Positions 8,413-16,594 of a stretch of DNA of 64,000 nucleotides are shown piece after piece (position 1 is the first letter of the stretch; the number at the start of each line of letters is the position of its first letter). The translations under genes and the position numbers were made by a program. The notes beneath the pieces were generated by a model. That model had not been told where the DNA came from. It made no database searches and saw nothing but the letters and a program-made list of their open reading frames with translations. The DNA comes from JABFSS01 sp964449445 (GTDB lineage: Bacteria; Patescibacteriota; Gracilibacteria; Peribacterales; Peribacteraceae): positions 149,103-213,102 of the forward strand of contig CAYUZT010000001.1 in assembly GCA_964449445.1 (NCBI GenBank). The letters run 5' to 3'.

Positions 8413-9036
8413 ATGTCCGCCTTCCTCACTCTCGCCATCGTTCATCTGCTCGGTGTTGCAAGTCCCGGTCCGGACTTCGCGATCATTGTGAAACAAAGCC
8501 TCTCGCAACCGCGCAGAGTCGTCATGTGGACCGCTCTCGGTGTCGCACTCGGGATTCTCGTCCATGCCGCGTACTGCTTACTCGGTATCGGTCTCGTGAT
8601 CTCGAGGTCCATCGTGCTCTTCTCGATCATCAAGTTTTTGGGAGCCGCGTACCTGATCATCATAGGTTGGAAGGCACTCCGATCAAAAGCTCCCGAGCAT
8701 TCCCCCGGGCACGTTCGCGAGAATATTCCTGTGATGAGCGCTGTTCGTGCGTTCAGAACAGGATTCCTCACCAATGTGCTCAATCCCAAAGCGACGCTCT
8801 TCTTCCTCGCAGTCTTCACGCAGGTGATTGACCCCGCAACCTCACTGCCCATGCAGCTCTTCTACGCCGGGTACATGTCGGTTGCGACATTCGTGTGGTT
8901 TGCCTCTCTCGGTTCTGTCCTCACGCAGCGTCATGTGCGCAGTCTCCTGGATGTGATTCATGTGTGGGCGGAGCGCGTGATGGGTGCTGTACTGATTGCA
9001 CTCGGAATCAAAGTGGCGCTGAGCTCGCGGAATTGA
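8413..9036 (+). CDS. LysE/RhtB-family amino-acid exporter (207 aa)
   Basis: An integral membrane protein with five to six hydrophobic helices, opening MSAFLTLAIVHLLGVASPGP; the ASPGPD motif is diagnostic of LysE/RhtB efflux proteins. A central RTGFLTNVLNPKATLFFLAVF block is also typical. It probably exports amino acids or related small molecules; the substrate cannot be read from the sequence. The start at 8413 follows a long CU-rich tract with no Shine-Dalgarno sequence. Divergent from the aro operon, so export of an aromatic amino acid is possible but unproven. It converges on uvrD with four bases between the stops. Confidence 0.9.
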   Translation: MSAFLTLAIVHLLGVASPGPDFAIIVKQSLSQPRRVVMWTALGVALGILVHAAYCLLGIGLVISRSIVLFSIIKFLGAAYLIIIGWKALRSKAPEHSPGHVRENIPVMSAVRAFRTGFLTNVLNPKATLFFLAVFTQVIDPATSLPMQLFYAGYMSVATFVWFASLGSVLTQRHVRSLLDVIHVWAERVMGAVLIALGIKVALSSRN

Positions 9037-9040
9037 ATTT

Positions 9041-11332
9041 TCAGAGAACCTGCAATGGCGCTATTGAGAGGGCGAACGTCTTCTTCTGCCCTCCATCAAA
9101 CTGAATGGTGACCACGTCACCACGTTTGCTGAGGACCGTTCCCTCGCCAAAGGCGGGATGGCGGACGCGTGTGCCTTTATCCAGCCCTGGTGAATCTTGA
9201 TTCGCATCATCCGTGAAGCTTAAGTCCTGATTGAACTCGGCATTCAAGTTTTGATGCTGTCTGTACGGTTCAATTTTGCTCTTCGCGTATTCACCTTCCG
9301 TCACTTTCACGCGTCCGCTCTCCGTTGCCCATGCGAATGCGCTTAAGAGTTCATCACTGCGTCGTTCAGTGACCTCTGACGGCAGATCATCCACAAAACG
9401 GCTTGGTGCATTGCTCTGCGTATTGCCCCAGAGTTGCCTGCTGCGTGCGAAGTAGATGCGTAAATGCGTTTTTGCCCGTGTCATGCCGACGTACATGATG
9501 CGACGCTCCTCTTCCAGCTGCTCTTTGTCGTACATGGAACTCGAATGAGGGAATATTCCTTCCTCACACCCCGCGATCATCACATGTTCGAACTCCAAAC
9601 CCTTGCACAAGTGCAGCGTCATGAGTGTGAGCGCGTCATCGCGCACGTCCGTTAACTTATCCACTTCGGAAATCAGTGCGACTTCTTCCAGGAAGCTCGT
9701 GAGCGACGTCATCGGATCGAGCTGATCGTACTTGTGCATCACGGTGAGCAGTTCCTGCACGTTCTGCCACCGCTCTTCGCCTTCATCGGTATCATCACGT
9801 AGCCACTTTTCCATACCGATGGCGTCGAGCAACTGAATACCGAGCTCGGAAACAACAAGGCGACCGGACTTCCCACGCAAGTCTTCGACAATCTCGATGA
9901 ACTTTTCGATCCGGCTCTTCACGCCCTCATTCAGATCTCCAATTTCACCAATGCGCCCGAGTGCATCCCATAATGTCAGCTGCTTCTTCGAGGCAAATGC
10001 CTGAATATGCCCGAGTGTCGTATCGCCGATCTTTCGCGCGGGGACGTTCAAGATTCTCAAGAGTGAGATCGTGTCCGATGGATTTAAAATCACATAGAGG
10101 TACGCGAGGATGTCCTTCACTTCTCTCCGTGCGTAGAACTTTGTACCGCCGACGATGCGGTAGGGGATCGCTGCTTTCATACACGCTTCTTCGAAGAGGC
10201 GTGATTGCGCGTTCGTTCGGTACAGAATCACCTGTTGGTTGAGCGGCACTTTTTCTGCTTTCAGTTGCTGTGCGGCTTTAATCGCTTCTTCCGCTTCCTT
10301 CCGCTCATCACGGACTTCGTGAACGATGATCGATGGTCCGCCCTTTCGCTCGGTCCACATGTTCTTCTTCGGACGTTTTGGATTCGCTTTGATGACAGCG
10401 TTGCTCGCGTCGAGGATCACCTGCGTTGACCGATAGTTCTGTTCCAGTGCGATGCGCACGGCATCCGGGTACTCATGCTCAAACTCGAGAATATTTCGGA
10501 CATCCGCACCGCGGAATGCGTAGATCGACTGATCCGGATCGCCGATCACGCAGAGATTGCGGTACTTCTGCGCGAGCAGACTGATGAATAGGTACTGCGC
10601 ATGGTTTGTATCCTGATACTCATCCACATGCAGGTATCGCCACGTTTCCTGATACCGATCGAGTACTTCCGGTACTTCCTGGAACAGCCGGACGGTTTCC
10701 AGGATCAAATCGTCGAAGTCGACTGCATTGGCAGCCTTGAGCATTTTGTCGTACGTCTCGTACGCACGGATCACCTGGATCATCCGTTCGGTCGTCGCAT
10801 CCTTGAGTGCTTCCTTTGCACTCATCGCTTCACTCTTGAATCGTCCAACATAGCCTAAGGCCGGACGCGGTTTGAGCGTGTTCTCATCGATCTTCAGTTC
10901 TTTGAGGACTTCCTTCATCAATTTTTCCTGATCATCGGTGTCGTAGATCACAAAATTCCTGTTTCTGCCGAGTCTCTCAATATCGCGTCGCAAGATTCTC
11001 ACGCAGATCGAGTGAAACGTTCCCATGATTGGCAGGCGACCAAGATCTTTCGACTCAAGCCCGAGCCCGGACCCGAGCACAGTGCCATCGATGATATGGA
11101 GCAGTGTTTTGATTCGCTCCTTCATTTCATTCGCTGCCTTATTCGTGAAGGTCACTGCCAAAATCTGCCATGGAGCGACTCCATCTTTCATCAGTCGCGC
11201 GATCCGGTGCGTGAGCGCGCGCGTCTTGCCGCTCCCCGCACCTGCGAGGATCAACGCAGGGCCGTTCGTATGAAGAACCGCTTGTTTCTGCGGTTCATTG
11301 AGAGGGCCGAGGATAGGATCGATGTTGCTCAT
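9041..11332 (-). CDS. uvrD: UvrD/PcrA-family 3'-5' DNA helicase (763 aa)
   Basis: Superfamily 1A helicase for excision repair and recombination control. Motifs in order: Walker A in LAGAGSGKTRALTHRI, VDEYQDTNHAQ (II), VIGDPDQSIYAFRGAD (III), LEQNYRST (IV), TLHLCKGLEFEHV (V), RRIMYVGMTRAKTHL (VI). The last 40 residues form a Tudor-like element (VRHPAFGEGTVLSKRGD) as in PcrA. Length is normal. The start at 11332 is 13 nt after the rmuC stop; the longer frame upstream lies in the rmuC 3' end and a dispersed repeat. Confidence 0.95.
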   Translation of the reverse strand: MSNIDPILGPLNEPQKQAVLHTNGPALILAGAGSGKTRALTHRIARLMKDGVAPWQILAVTFTNKAANEMKERIKTLLHIIDGTVLGSGLGLESKDLGRLPIMGTFHSICVRILRRDIERLGRNRNFVIYDTDDQEKLMKEVLKELKIDENTLKPRPALGYVGRFKSEAMSAKEALKDATTERMIQVIRAYETYDKMLKAANAVDFDDLILETVRLFQEVPEVLDRYQETWRYLHVDEYQDTNHAQYLFISLLAQKYRNLCVIGDPDQSIYAFRGADVRNILEFEHEYPDAVRIALEQNYRSTQVILDASNAVIKANPKRPKKNMWTERKGGPSIIVHEVRDERKEAEEAIKAAQQLKAEKVPLNQQVILYRTNAQSRLFEEACMKAAIPYRIVGGTKFYARREVKDILAYLYVILNPSDTISLLRILNVPARKIGDTTLGHIQAFASKKQLTLWDALGRIGEIGDLNEGVKSRIEKFIEIVEDLRGKSGRLVVSELGIQLLDAIGMEKWLRDDTDEGEERWQNVQELLTVMHKYDQLDPMTSLTSFLEEVALISEVDKLTDVRDDALTLMTLHLCKGLEFEHVMIAGCEEGIFPHSSSMYDKEQLEEERRIMYVGMTRAKTHLRIYFARSRQLWGNTQSNAPSRFVDDLPSEVTERRSDELLSAFAWATESGRVKVTEGEYAKSKIEPYRQHQNLNAEFNQDLSFTDDANQDSPGLDKGTRVRHPAFGEGTVLSKRGDVVTIQFDGGQKKTFALSIAPLQVL

Positions 11333-11345
11333 ACGCCCTGCGAGT

Positions 11346-12506
11346 CTACTGCACGAAGGTCTCCGCCGCGACCAGCTTCGGAGCCTGTCCTGAGCGGGAG
11401 CGAAGGATCGTTTTTTCCTTAGCGCTTTCCACAATTTCTTCCAGTTCTTTCACCTCAATCCCGCGTTCGATGCGGATTTCCTCGATTTTATCGAGTGGCT
11501 TCTGCAACTGCATTTTCCGCGTGGAGGAAAGTACAGAGAATTCGGTGTATGCGTCTTCAATCTTCGTTCCCATCTTCTCCAGCGACTCCTGGAATTTTCC
11601 CCACTGCTTTTTGAATGCGCCAAAGAGTGAGAGCATCTCGGTGGATGCCTGTTCCAGATTGAAGTTATCGATCGACTGGCGGATCACGGCGAGCACCGCG
11701 TATAAACTCAGTGGAGAACACATGATTGTCTTTCCTTTCATTGCTTCGTCGATGATCGAGCGGTCGACTTCGTTGATGAAGCTGAAAATCTGTTCGTTCG
11801 GGATAAAGAGCAGCACGTAATCGACGGTATTCTCTTCGGGATTAATGTACTCGCGTGTCTGCACTTCCTTCACGCGCTTGCGAACATCCTTGAGGAACGC
11901 CTTCTTGTATTCCTCGCGCTCTTTTTCGGTCTTCGCTTCGGTGTAGAGCTGATAGTTATTAAAGGGGAACTTCACATCCATGTTGAGCGTGAGCTTTTTT
12001 GGGAGCATGAAGGTGAAATCGGGCTTTGATCCCGACGATGCCAGTGTCGTCTGCTTGATGTAGTTGATTCCTTCAATCAGCCCCGAGAGACGCAGGACAT
12101 CTTCGGCCATCCGCTCGCCCCATTGACCGCGATTGCTGTTACTGACGAGCGCGTTGCGCAAGTTCCCCGTGGTATCGGAGAGCTCCTTTATAGCGGTCGC
12201 CGCATTATCGAGCCGCGTGCCAAGTTTTACATTGTCTTTGCCGATTTCCTTCATGATGTCCTCCAGATCGCGAGCGCCGCGATTGAATTCGTCCTTCATG
12301 GATTTGAGCGTGCCGTCGATCACGTCCTTTTTTCCGGAGAGTTTTGACTCTGCCAATCGCAAAATCTGCTCCGCCTGCTTCGTCACGATTTTTGCGGAGA
12401 GCGTTTCGGCAATTGCCTCGGCATCGGAAGCGGAGCGACGACCAAGCCAATACGCGATCACTCCTCCAACGCAGAAGCCGATAATCAAACCCGCTGCAAA
12501 ATTCAT
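11346..12506 (-). CDS. rmuC: DNA recombination protein RmuC (386 aa)
   Basis: Membrane-anchored protein of the RmuC family, which limits inversions and has a PD-(D/E)XK-related core. An N-terminal transmembrane helix (MNFAAGLIIGFCVGGVIAYW) is followed by a coiled coil to about residue 110. The core contains NRGQWGERMAEDVL, GSKPDFTFMLP and LNMDVKFPFNNY, including a D-x-K pair. The last 20 or so residues (TILRSRSGQAPKL region) are encoded by a copy of a dispersed repeat at 11382-11406, so the C-terminus is repeat-derived. Likely co-transcribed with uvrD. Confidence 0.92.
   Translation of the reverse strand: MNFAAGLIIGFCVGGVIAYWLGRRSASDAEAIAETLSAKIVTKQAEQILRLAESKLSGKKDVIDGTLKSMKDEFNRGARDLEDIMKEIGKDNVKLGTRLDNAATAIKELSDTTGNLRNALVSNSNRGQWGERMAEDVLRLSGLIEGINYIKQTTLASSGSKPDFTFMLPKKLTLNMDVKFPFNNYQLYTEAKTEKEREEYKKAFLKDVRKRVKEVQTREYINPEENTVDYVLLFIPNEQIFSFINEVDRSIIDEAMKGKTIMCSPLSLYAVLAVIRQSIDNFNLEQASTEMLSLFGAFKKQWGKFQESLEKMGTKIEDAYTEFSVLSSTRKMQLQKPLDKIEEIRIERGIEVKELEEIVESAKEKTILRSRSGQAPKLVAAETFVQ
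11382..11406 (-). repeat. Dispersed repeat copy inside the rmuC 3' end
   Basis: On the minus strand this reads CCTTCGCTCCCGCTCAGGAC followed by AGGCT. It is a variant of the element in trpB (19539-19562) and beside valS (25820-25843), and is translated in frame as LRSRSGQA. Confidence 0.75.
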
Positions 12507-12664
12507 GCACGCATCGTAGCAGAAGGTGTACGCATGTCCACTTCTTCAGTTCTTGATGGCTCTCCGGAGAGAATTTTCCACTCGCAGTCTTGCTTTTTTC
12601 GCTTTGCTGATTACAATACTTGCCACGTCCGCGCTTCGTTGGAGGTATATCCCCAATGCGGCCC

Positions 12665-12690
12665 GGCACGGCGTTCGCGAACGCCGTGCC
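12665..12690. repeat. Perfect 26-bp palindrome in the rpsO leader
   Basis: Thirteen bases, GGCACGGCGTTCG, are followed directly by their exact reverse complement, ending 27 nt before the rpsO ATG. It could serve S15 autoregulation or be an inserted palindromic repeat; it has no U-tract. Confidence 0.8.
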
Positions 12691-12717
12691 ACGGCGCTCC
12701 CTTTCCTTGCCTCCTTT

Positions 12718-12987
12718 ATGTCTCTCAAGCGCACCGCGAAAAAGAACCTGATCACCAAGCACCGAAAGCACGCGAAAGATACCGGCAGTCCCCAAGTGCA
12801 AATCGCGCTCCTTACCAAGGAAATCGGCCTCCTGACGAGTCACCTGAAAGATCACAAAAAAGATCAATCCGGCCGCAAAGGTTTGCTTGGCAAAGTCGCT
12901 CAACGCCGAAAGCTCCTCACGTACCTTAAGCAGAACAAGCCTGAGGAGTACCAAGAGGTCCTGGAGAAGCACAAGTTGAAGAAGTAG
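12718..12987 (+). CDS. rpsO: 30S ribosomal protein S15 (89 aa)
   Basis: Primary 16S rRNA-binding protein of the small subunit. The sequence from MSLKRTAKKNLITKHRKHAK through GSPQVQIALLT, LTSHLKDHKKD and GLLGKVAQRRKLLTYL matches the family along its whole length of 89 residues. The start at 12718 is preceded by a CU-rich tract and the palindrome at 12665-12690. Further upstream extension of the frame is not S15-like. In many bacteria rpsO is next to pnp; here pnp is about 8.7 kb away. Confidence 0.97.
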   Translation: MSLKRTAKKNLITKHRKHAKDTGSPQVQIALLTKEIGLLTSHLKDHKKDQSGRKGLLGKVAQRRKLLTYLKQNKPEEYQEVLEKHKLKK

Positions 12988-13008
12988 TTCTCGCTTCCTT
13001 GACAGTTA

Positions 13009-13036
13009 TTGACAATAGGATTTGAAGTGCTATTCT
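13009..13036 (+). promoter_or_regulatory. Promoter downstream of rpsO
   Basis: TTGACA (13009-13014), a 16-bp spacer and TATTCT (13031-13036). A second TTGACA lies at 12999. The predicted +1 near 13043 falls just after a GTG at 13041, which argues that translation of the next gene begins further downstream. Confidence 0.65.
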
Positions 13037-13154
13037 TTTCGTGAGCGTGGAAGTCTCAAACAACACTTCCCGAGTATTGGTAAGGCTCGATAAACAACTT
13101 CCCTCCCATTCATGGGCGGGAGTTGAAAAGCCCCTTTCCATTCCTTTCCTTTCG

Positions 13155-13937
13155 ATGGCATCGGAATCCCATCAAGAGAGAATTACTATCTGCACTGAAT
13201 TGGAAGCTGAAGTGCTTCACCCGCGATGGAGGTCCCTGCAGGAAGATGCTCCTCTGGGTCTGCAATTGGTGCTGAAAGATACCCAGCAGAGTCTTTTGGC
13301 TATCATGAGAAGAGAAATGCGGGCAGTTACTGACGCCGTGCATGAATACGGTTTCGCCCAAGCCACACTGACTGAATCCGATGCTGCAATCTGGCCAGGC
13401 GGGTTTCGTTGGTCCGAAAACGTTCACAACATGGCCACGGATTCCTGTTGGCACGTGGATAACTTTGATCAACATTCCTATATCTACGGTTTGTGCATTC
13501 CTCCACAGAGCGACGCGAAGAGAAGCGCCAGAACAGGACTCGCAGCACTCCCCTCCGTCATACGTGCGATTGGAGCAAATGCACATCTTCTTCCGAAAGA
13601 TGTTCTTCGGGAAGCGCGACGAAAAGCTGGCATGGTATTTCATCCGGACAAATTTGAGCTCACGCCGCCGATGAAAGTCGTGAATTATTTCGGTTGTATT
13701 CGACAGGCAGCGCAAGACATCAAGAAGGAGAATGTACTGTTTACATTTCTGCGCGCCATGAACGCACACCTGGAAGAAAGGAAACAAGTTGCATGGGTCC
13801 CCTGGATGAAAGGCGCACTGCTCCTTTTTTCATCTCAGTGGAAAAAAGGAAACACGAGCCTGCTCCACGCGCGTGAAGTGATTGACCACGAAGAAGCTGC
13901 CCCTAATCTTTTGCTGAAGAGAACATTGCTTCAGTGA
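13155..13937 (+). CDS. Possible Fe(II)/2-oxoglutarate-dependent oxygenase-like protein (260 aa)
   Basis: Not a family I recognise with certainty. Counting from an upstream GTG at 13041 (298-residue form), an H-V-D triad occurs at 138-140 in SCWHVDNFDQHSYIYGL, and NTSLLHAREVIDHEE places a histidine at 276 with arginines at 278 and 294. An H-x-D plus a distal His and Arg, the latter after a WKKGN-type turn, is the layout of double-stranded-beta-helix 2-oxoglutarate oxygenases. I prefer the ATG at 13155, since the promoter puts +1 near the GTG; the 112-nt leader contains CTCCC/GGGAG. A single-gene unit with its own promoter. Substrate unknown. Confidence 0.5.
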   Translation: MASESHQERITICTELEAEVLHPRWRSLQEDAPLGLQLVLKDTQQSLLAIMRREMRAVTDAVHEYGFAQATLTESDAAIWPGGFRWSENVHNMATDSCWHVDNFDQHSYIYGLCIPPQSDAKRSARTGLAALPSVIRAIGANAHLLPKDVLREARRKAGMVFHPDKFELTPPMKVVNYFGCIRQAAQDIKKENVLFTFLRAMNAHLEERKQVAWVPWMKGALLLFSSQWKKGNTSLLHAREVIDHEEAAPNLLLKRTLLQ

Positions 13938-13973
13938 TAACAAACAGTGCTTTCAAAATGTGCTTTGCAGTAA

Positions 13974-14264
13974 TCATGCGATTGGTTTGCGCAGTCGCTT
14001 GAGCATTGTAACGAAGCCACCTGTGCCGTGTTGCAATGCATGAGAGCCTCGGGTGATTTTTGAAATGCTCAGGTGCAACTTCTTGGCAACCTCACGCTGC
14101 GGCACTCCGCGCGCGAGTAATTGGATCTCCTGCCACCGCTCTGCAAGTGAATCGAGTTCGTTTGGCGTCAGAAGATCTTCCAAAAGCATCTCCGCCTCTT
14201 TTGTATTCTTCAGCGCGGCGATGAGTGCGTAGAGTTCTTTGTAGTGTCGTTTCGAGATGCTCAT
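13974..14264 (-). CDS. trpR: TrpR-family transcriptional repressor (96 aa)
   Basis: All-helical Trp-repressor fold. The helix-turn-helix reads VPQREVAKKLHLSISKITRG followed by SHAL, closely matching the TrpR pattern of SQREL...ITRGS; LLTPNELDSLAERWQ is the core dimer helix. The family includes true TrpR and YerC-like proteins. Position favours a Trp role: it is the second gene of a unit divergent from the trp operon, 23 nt after the B3/4-domain gene. I start it at the ATG at 14264. The region between the divergent units has GTAC-rich inverted repeats that could be its operators. Confidence 0.85.
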   Translation of the reverse strand: MSISKRHYKELYALIAALKNTKEAEMLLEDLLTPNELDSLAERWQEIQLLARGVPQREVAKKLHLSISKITRGSHALQHGTGGFVTMLKRLRKPIA

Positions 14265-14287
14265 ACATGCATGATAACAGATCAAAA

Positions 14288-14971
14288 CTATTCAGCGACG
14301 TGCACTTCCAGAGTCTCTGTCGTCGCCTTGGGTGCTATAAGCAGGACTCCATCGCGAATGTCTTCCAGATGTCGTTTCATCGCTTCCGTTCCGATGCCTG
14401 CAGGAGCGTATGCCGCGAATAGCACGTTCGTCGTTGAGCTCTGAATGCGTGTGCGCTGGTCGGGCCCGTGCAGAATACTCGAGGTAATGCCCAGCGTGTC
14501 CGAAATTACCATGTCGCCTGCCTTTGGCGTCTGCGGTTTGCCGTTATAGAGCAGGTACGATTCCGTTCCTTGCGCGATATCGAGCGTCAGCGGAAGCGAC
14601 ATACGGTCCAGATCATGGCCGGCCGTCAGGAGCATGTTGCCCACTTCCGCCACGAACATCACTTGTACCAAACTGCCGACACTCGCGATCGGCTTCCCTT
14701 TGAGGGCGATCGATTCAAGCTGAAGGAGGACATGATAGGTTTTGTCGAATTTTCCGTAATAAGACTCATATGCCTGCATGCGATCAATCTTTTTGAGAGC
14801 TGCGCGATCCTGCCCCGCAAACTTGCTCCGTAGTTCCTCCTCCTTTTTTCGTTTGAGATCGTCGATAGCTGCGACACTTGGAGGATTGGTGGCACCCCGC
14901 ATCGCGAGGATTCCCACGACTGCACCCGGATACGCCTGTTTCCAGCGGTCGGTGATCTGCAATATAGCCAT
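14288..14971 (-). CDS. B3/4 domain protein related to PheRS beta subunit (227 aa)
   Basis: Free-standing B3/4 domain, the fold that in phenylalanyl-tRNA synthetase beta carries the editing/tRNA-binding module. Characteristic stretches are AYPGAVVGILAMRGA, MQAYESYYGKFDKTYHVLLQ, KGKPIASVGSLVQVMFVAEV and LLTAGHDLD. No catalytic synthetase domain is attached. Free-standing members are widespread but poorly characterised. It starts at 14971, next to an inverted repeat and divergent from trpL; its ATG is about 6 nt after a possible -10, so the message may be leaderless. Co-transcription with trpR suggests a link to aromatic amino-acid or mischarged-tRNA sensing, which is inference. Confidence 0.75.
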   Translation of the reverse strand: MAILQITDRWKQAYPGAVVGILAMRGATNPPSVAAIDDLKRKKEEELRSKFAGQDRAALKKIDRMQAYESYYGKFDKTYHVLLQLESIALKGKPIASVGSLVQVMFVAEVGNMLLTAGHDLDRMSLPLTLDIAQGTESYLLYNGKPQTPKAGDMVISDTLGITSSILHGPDQRTRIQSSTTNVLFAAYAPAGIGTEAMKRHLEDIRDGVLLIAPKATTETLEVHVAE

Positions 14972-15033
14972 ACATGTACTGTATAGATTGCTCTTGCATT
15001 CTGCAAGTACTCGTGTATTCTTGTACCGGTACA
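14970..15033. promoter_or_regulatory. Divergent trp regulatory region with operator-like palindromes
   Basis: Two inverted repeats lie between the trpR unit and trpL: ATACA-GTACA-TGTAT spacing at 14970-14984 (read in the minus sense) and a perfect 12-bp palindrome TGTACCGGTACA at 15022-15033. GTACT half-sites recur between them; the E. coli trp operator also uses GTACT...AGTAC. For trpL, TTGCAT (14994-14999), 16 bp and TATTCT (15016-15021) form a promoter, so the 12-bp palindrome would overlap +1. Related CATGTATG sequence sits at the trpR start, suggesting autoregulation. Confidence 0.55.
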
Positions 15034-15043
15034 TCAGTACTCC

Positions 15044-15115
15044 ATGCATTTCACCTCTTCCCCAATTGGCTACTGGTGGCAGGCTGCTCACATAGCCCTG
15101 CACGGTTTGCAGTGA
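15044..15115 (+). CDS. trpL: trp operon leader peptide (23 aa)
   Basis: A 23-codon frame beginning MHFTSSPIGYWWQAAHIALH with two adjacent Trp codons (TGGTGG, 15074-15079). Stalling at these would cover GCAGGCT (15079-15085), which otherwise pairs with AGCCCTGC (15094-15101). The freed CCCTGC can then pair with GCAGGG (15149-15154), part of the downstream terminator. This is the classic trp attenuation layout, seen directly in the sequence. Confidence 0.8.
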   Translation: MHFTSSPIGYWWQAAHIALHGLQ

Positions 15116-15137
15116 TTTTCTTCTATTGAATATCACG

Positions 15138-15167
15138 TCGCCTTCCCTGCAGGGAGGCGATTTTTTT
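15138..15167 (+). terminator. trp attenuator terminator
   Basis: The stem TCGCC-T-TCCCTG / CAGGGA-GGCGA (one bulged T) is followed by seven T residues. It lies between trpL and trpE, where only attenuation would make a terminator useful. Confidence 0.85.
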
Positions 15168-15184
15168 GATTCCTCTTTTCTCCC

Positions 15185-16594
15185 ATGCATTTCCCTCTCG
15201 TCACACGCACCGCCCGGCCCGAGCATTGCGATCCGCTGTTCCTTCTACGGCAGTTGGGGAAAGGGCATGCGTATTGCGCACTGCTTGAATCCGCCACACG
15301 GCAGGGCGACAATGATTTCTCGTTTGTCGCGATCGGTGCTCGCGATGTCGTCACTGTCCAAAACGGAGAGGTGAGTGGCTCCAAGTATTTTCCTAATGGA
15401 AAAGTTGCCGATCCTTTGGAGGTTTTCTGTGAGATCACTGGTGTAGCTGAGCAAGGCCATCGTTTGCAGATGGGATATATCGGATTTTTGAGCTACGAAG
15501 CTGCTCGTCACTTCGAATCTGTGAGTCTGGAACCCGATTCAAACATTCCAGATGCACGTTTCGTGCTGCCGGAGATGCTTCTGAAGATCGATCATGCGAA
15601 ACATGAGGTGACGATCGTCGCGCATGCAGATGCACAGGAAAAAATTCCAGAAGTGGAGCGCGTCATTCACACATCACCCTTCCGTAGCGACAAACTGAAT
15701 GATGGAGACGCGTTTCAGAACACGCTGCCACTTCCGACCTTCGAAGAAATTGAACCGTTTCGTCAGACGACCCAGGAAGACTACTGCGCAGCGGTCAAAA
15801 AAATTCAATCGGGCATTGCTGTGGGCGAAACATTTCAAGTGGTGCTGAGCCAGGAACTTCGTATGCCCAATTCCGTCCCTCCCGATCGCGTGTACGAAGA
15901 ATTGCGATCCATCAATCCCTCTCCGTACATGTATTACTTCCAGACGCCGTCACTCACCATCGTCGGCGCATCGCCGGAAACACTTGTTCGCGTCGATGGT
16001 CGCACGATCCAGTATCACCCGATTGCAGGAACGCGAGCTCGAACGGGAGACAGCGAAAAGAACAAACGGATGCAGGAAGAATTGCTGAGTGACAAGAAAG
16101 AACGATGCGAGCATCAGATGCTTGTGGATTTAGGACGAAACGACGTTGGCCGAGTAGCCGAGATTGGCTCTGTGGAGGTAAAAAATCCCTTCCACATTGA
16201 AGCATTCGCCCATGTGTACCACATCGTTTCCGATATCGTCGCGCGCATCCGCCCCGGCCTCAGTTCACTCGATGTTGTCCGTGCGGTGTTCCCCGCAGGG
16301 ACGCTGACCGGAGCTCCCAAAGTCCGGGCGATGAACGTGATCCGCGATATCGAACAATCACCGCGGGGAATTTACGGCGGAGCCTTCGGCTATATCGATC
16401 TCTCCGGCAATCTCGATTTCGCCATCACCATTCGTACGATGCTTTTTTCTAGCGGGCAGATCAGTTTGCGCGTGGGTGCGGGCATCGTGAAAGACAGTGT
16501 TCCGATTTTGGAAGACCGCGAGTGTCTCCACAAGGCGAGAAGTTGTCTTGCTGCTATCGACCGTGCGCGGCGTTCCCTTTCTTCTTCATTATGA
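15185..16594 (+). CDS. trpE: Anthranilate synthase component I (469 aa)
   Basis: Chorismate plus ammonia to anthranilate. The LLES motif of the Trp feedback site is at residues 33-36. The chorismate-binding core is intact: SPYMYYFQT, IVGASPETLVRV, HPIAGTRARTG, LGRNDVGRVAE and AVFPAGTLTGAPKVRAM. Full length. The start follows the attenuator and a CU-rich tract. The stop overlaps trpG as ATGA. Confidence 0.97.
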   Translation: MHFPLVTRTARPEHCDPLFLLRQLGKGHAYCALLESATRQGDNDFSFVAIGARDVVTVQNGEVSGSKYFPNGKVADPLEVFCEITGVAEQGHRLQMGYIGFLSYEAARHFESVSLEPDSNIPDARFVLPEMLLKIDHAKHEVTIVAHADAQEKIPEVERVIHTSPFRSDKLNDGDAFQNTLPLPTFEEIEPFRQTTQEDYCAAVKKIQSGIAVGETFQVVLSQELRMPNSVPPDRVYEELRSINPSPYMYYFQTPSLTIVGASPETLVRVDGRTIQYHPIAGTRARTGDSEKNKRMQEELLSDKKERCEHQMLVDLGRNDVGRVAEIGSVEVKNPFHIEAFAHVYHIVSDIVARIRPGLSSLDVVRAVFPAGTLTGAPKVRAMNVIRDIEQSPRGIYGGAFGYIDLSGNLDFAITIRTMLFSSGQISLRVGAGIVKDSVPILEDRECLHKARSCLAAIDRARRSLSSSL

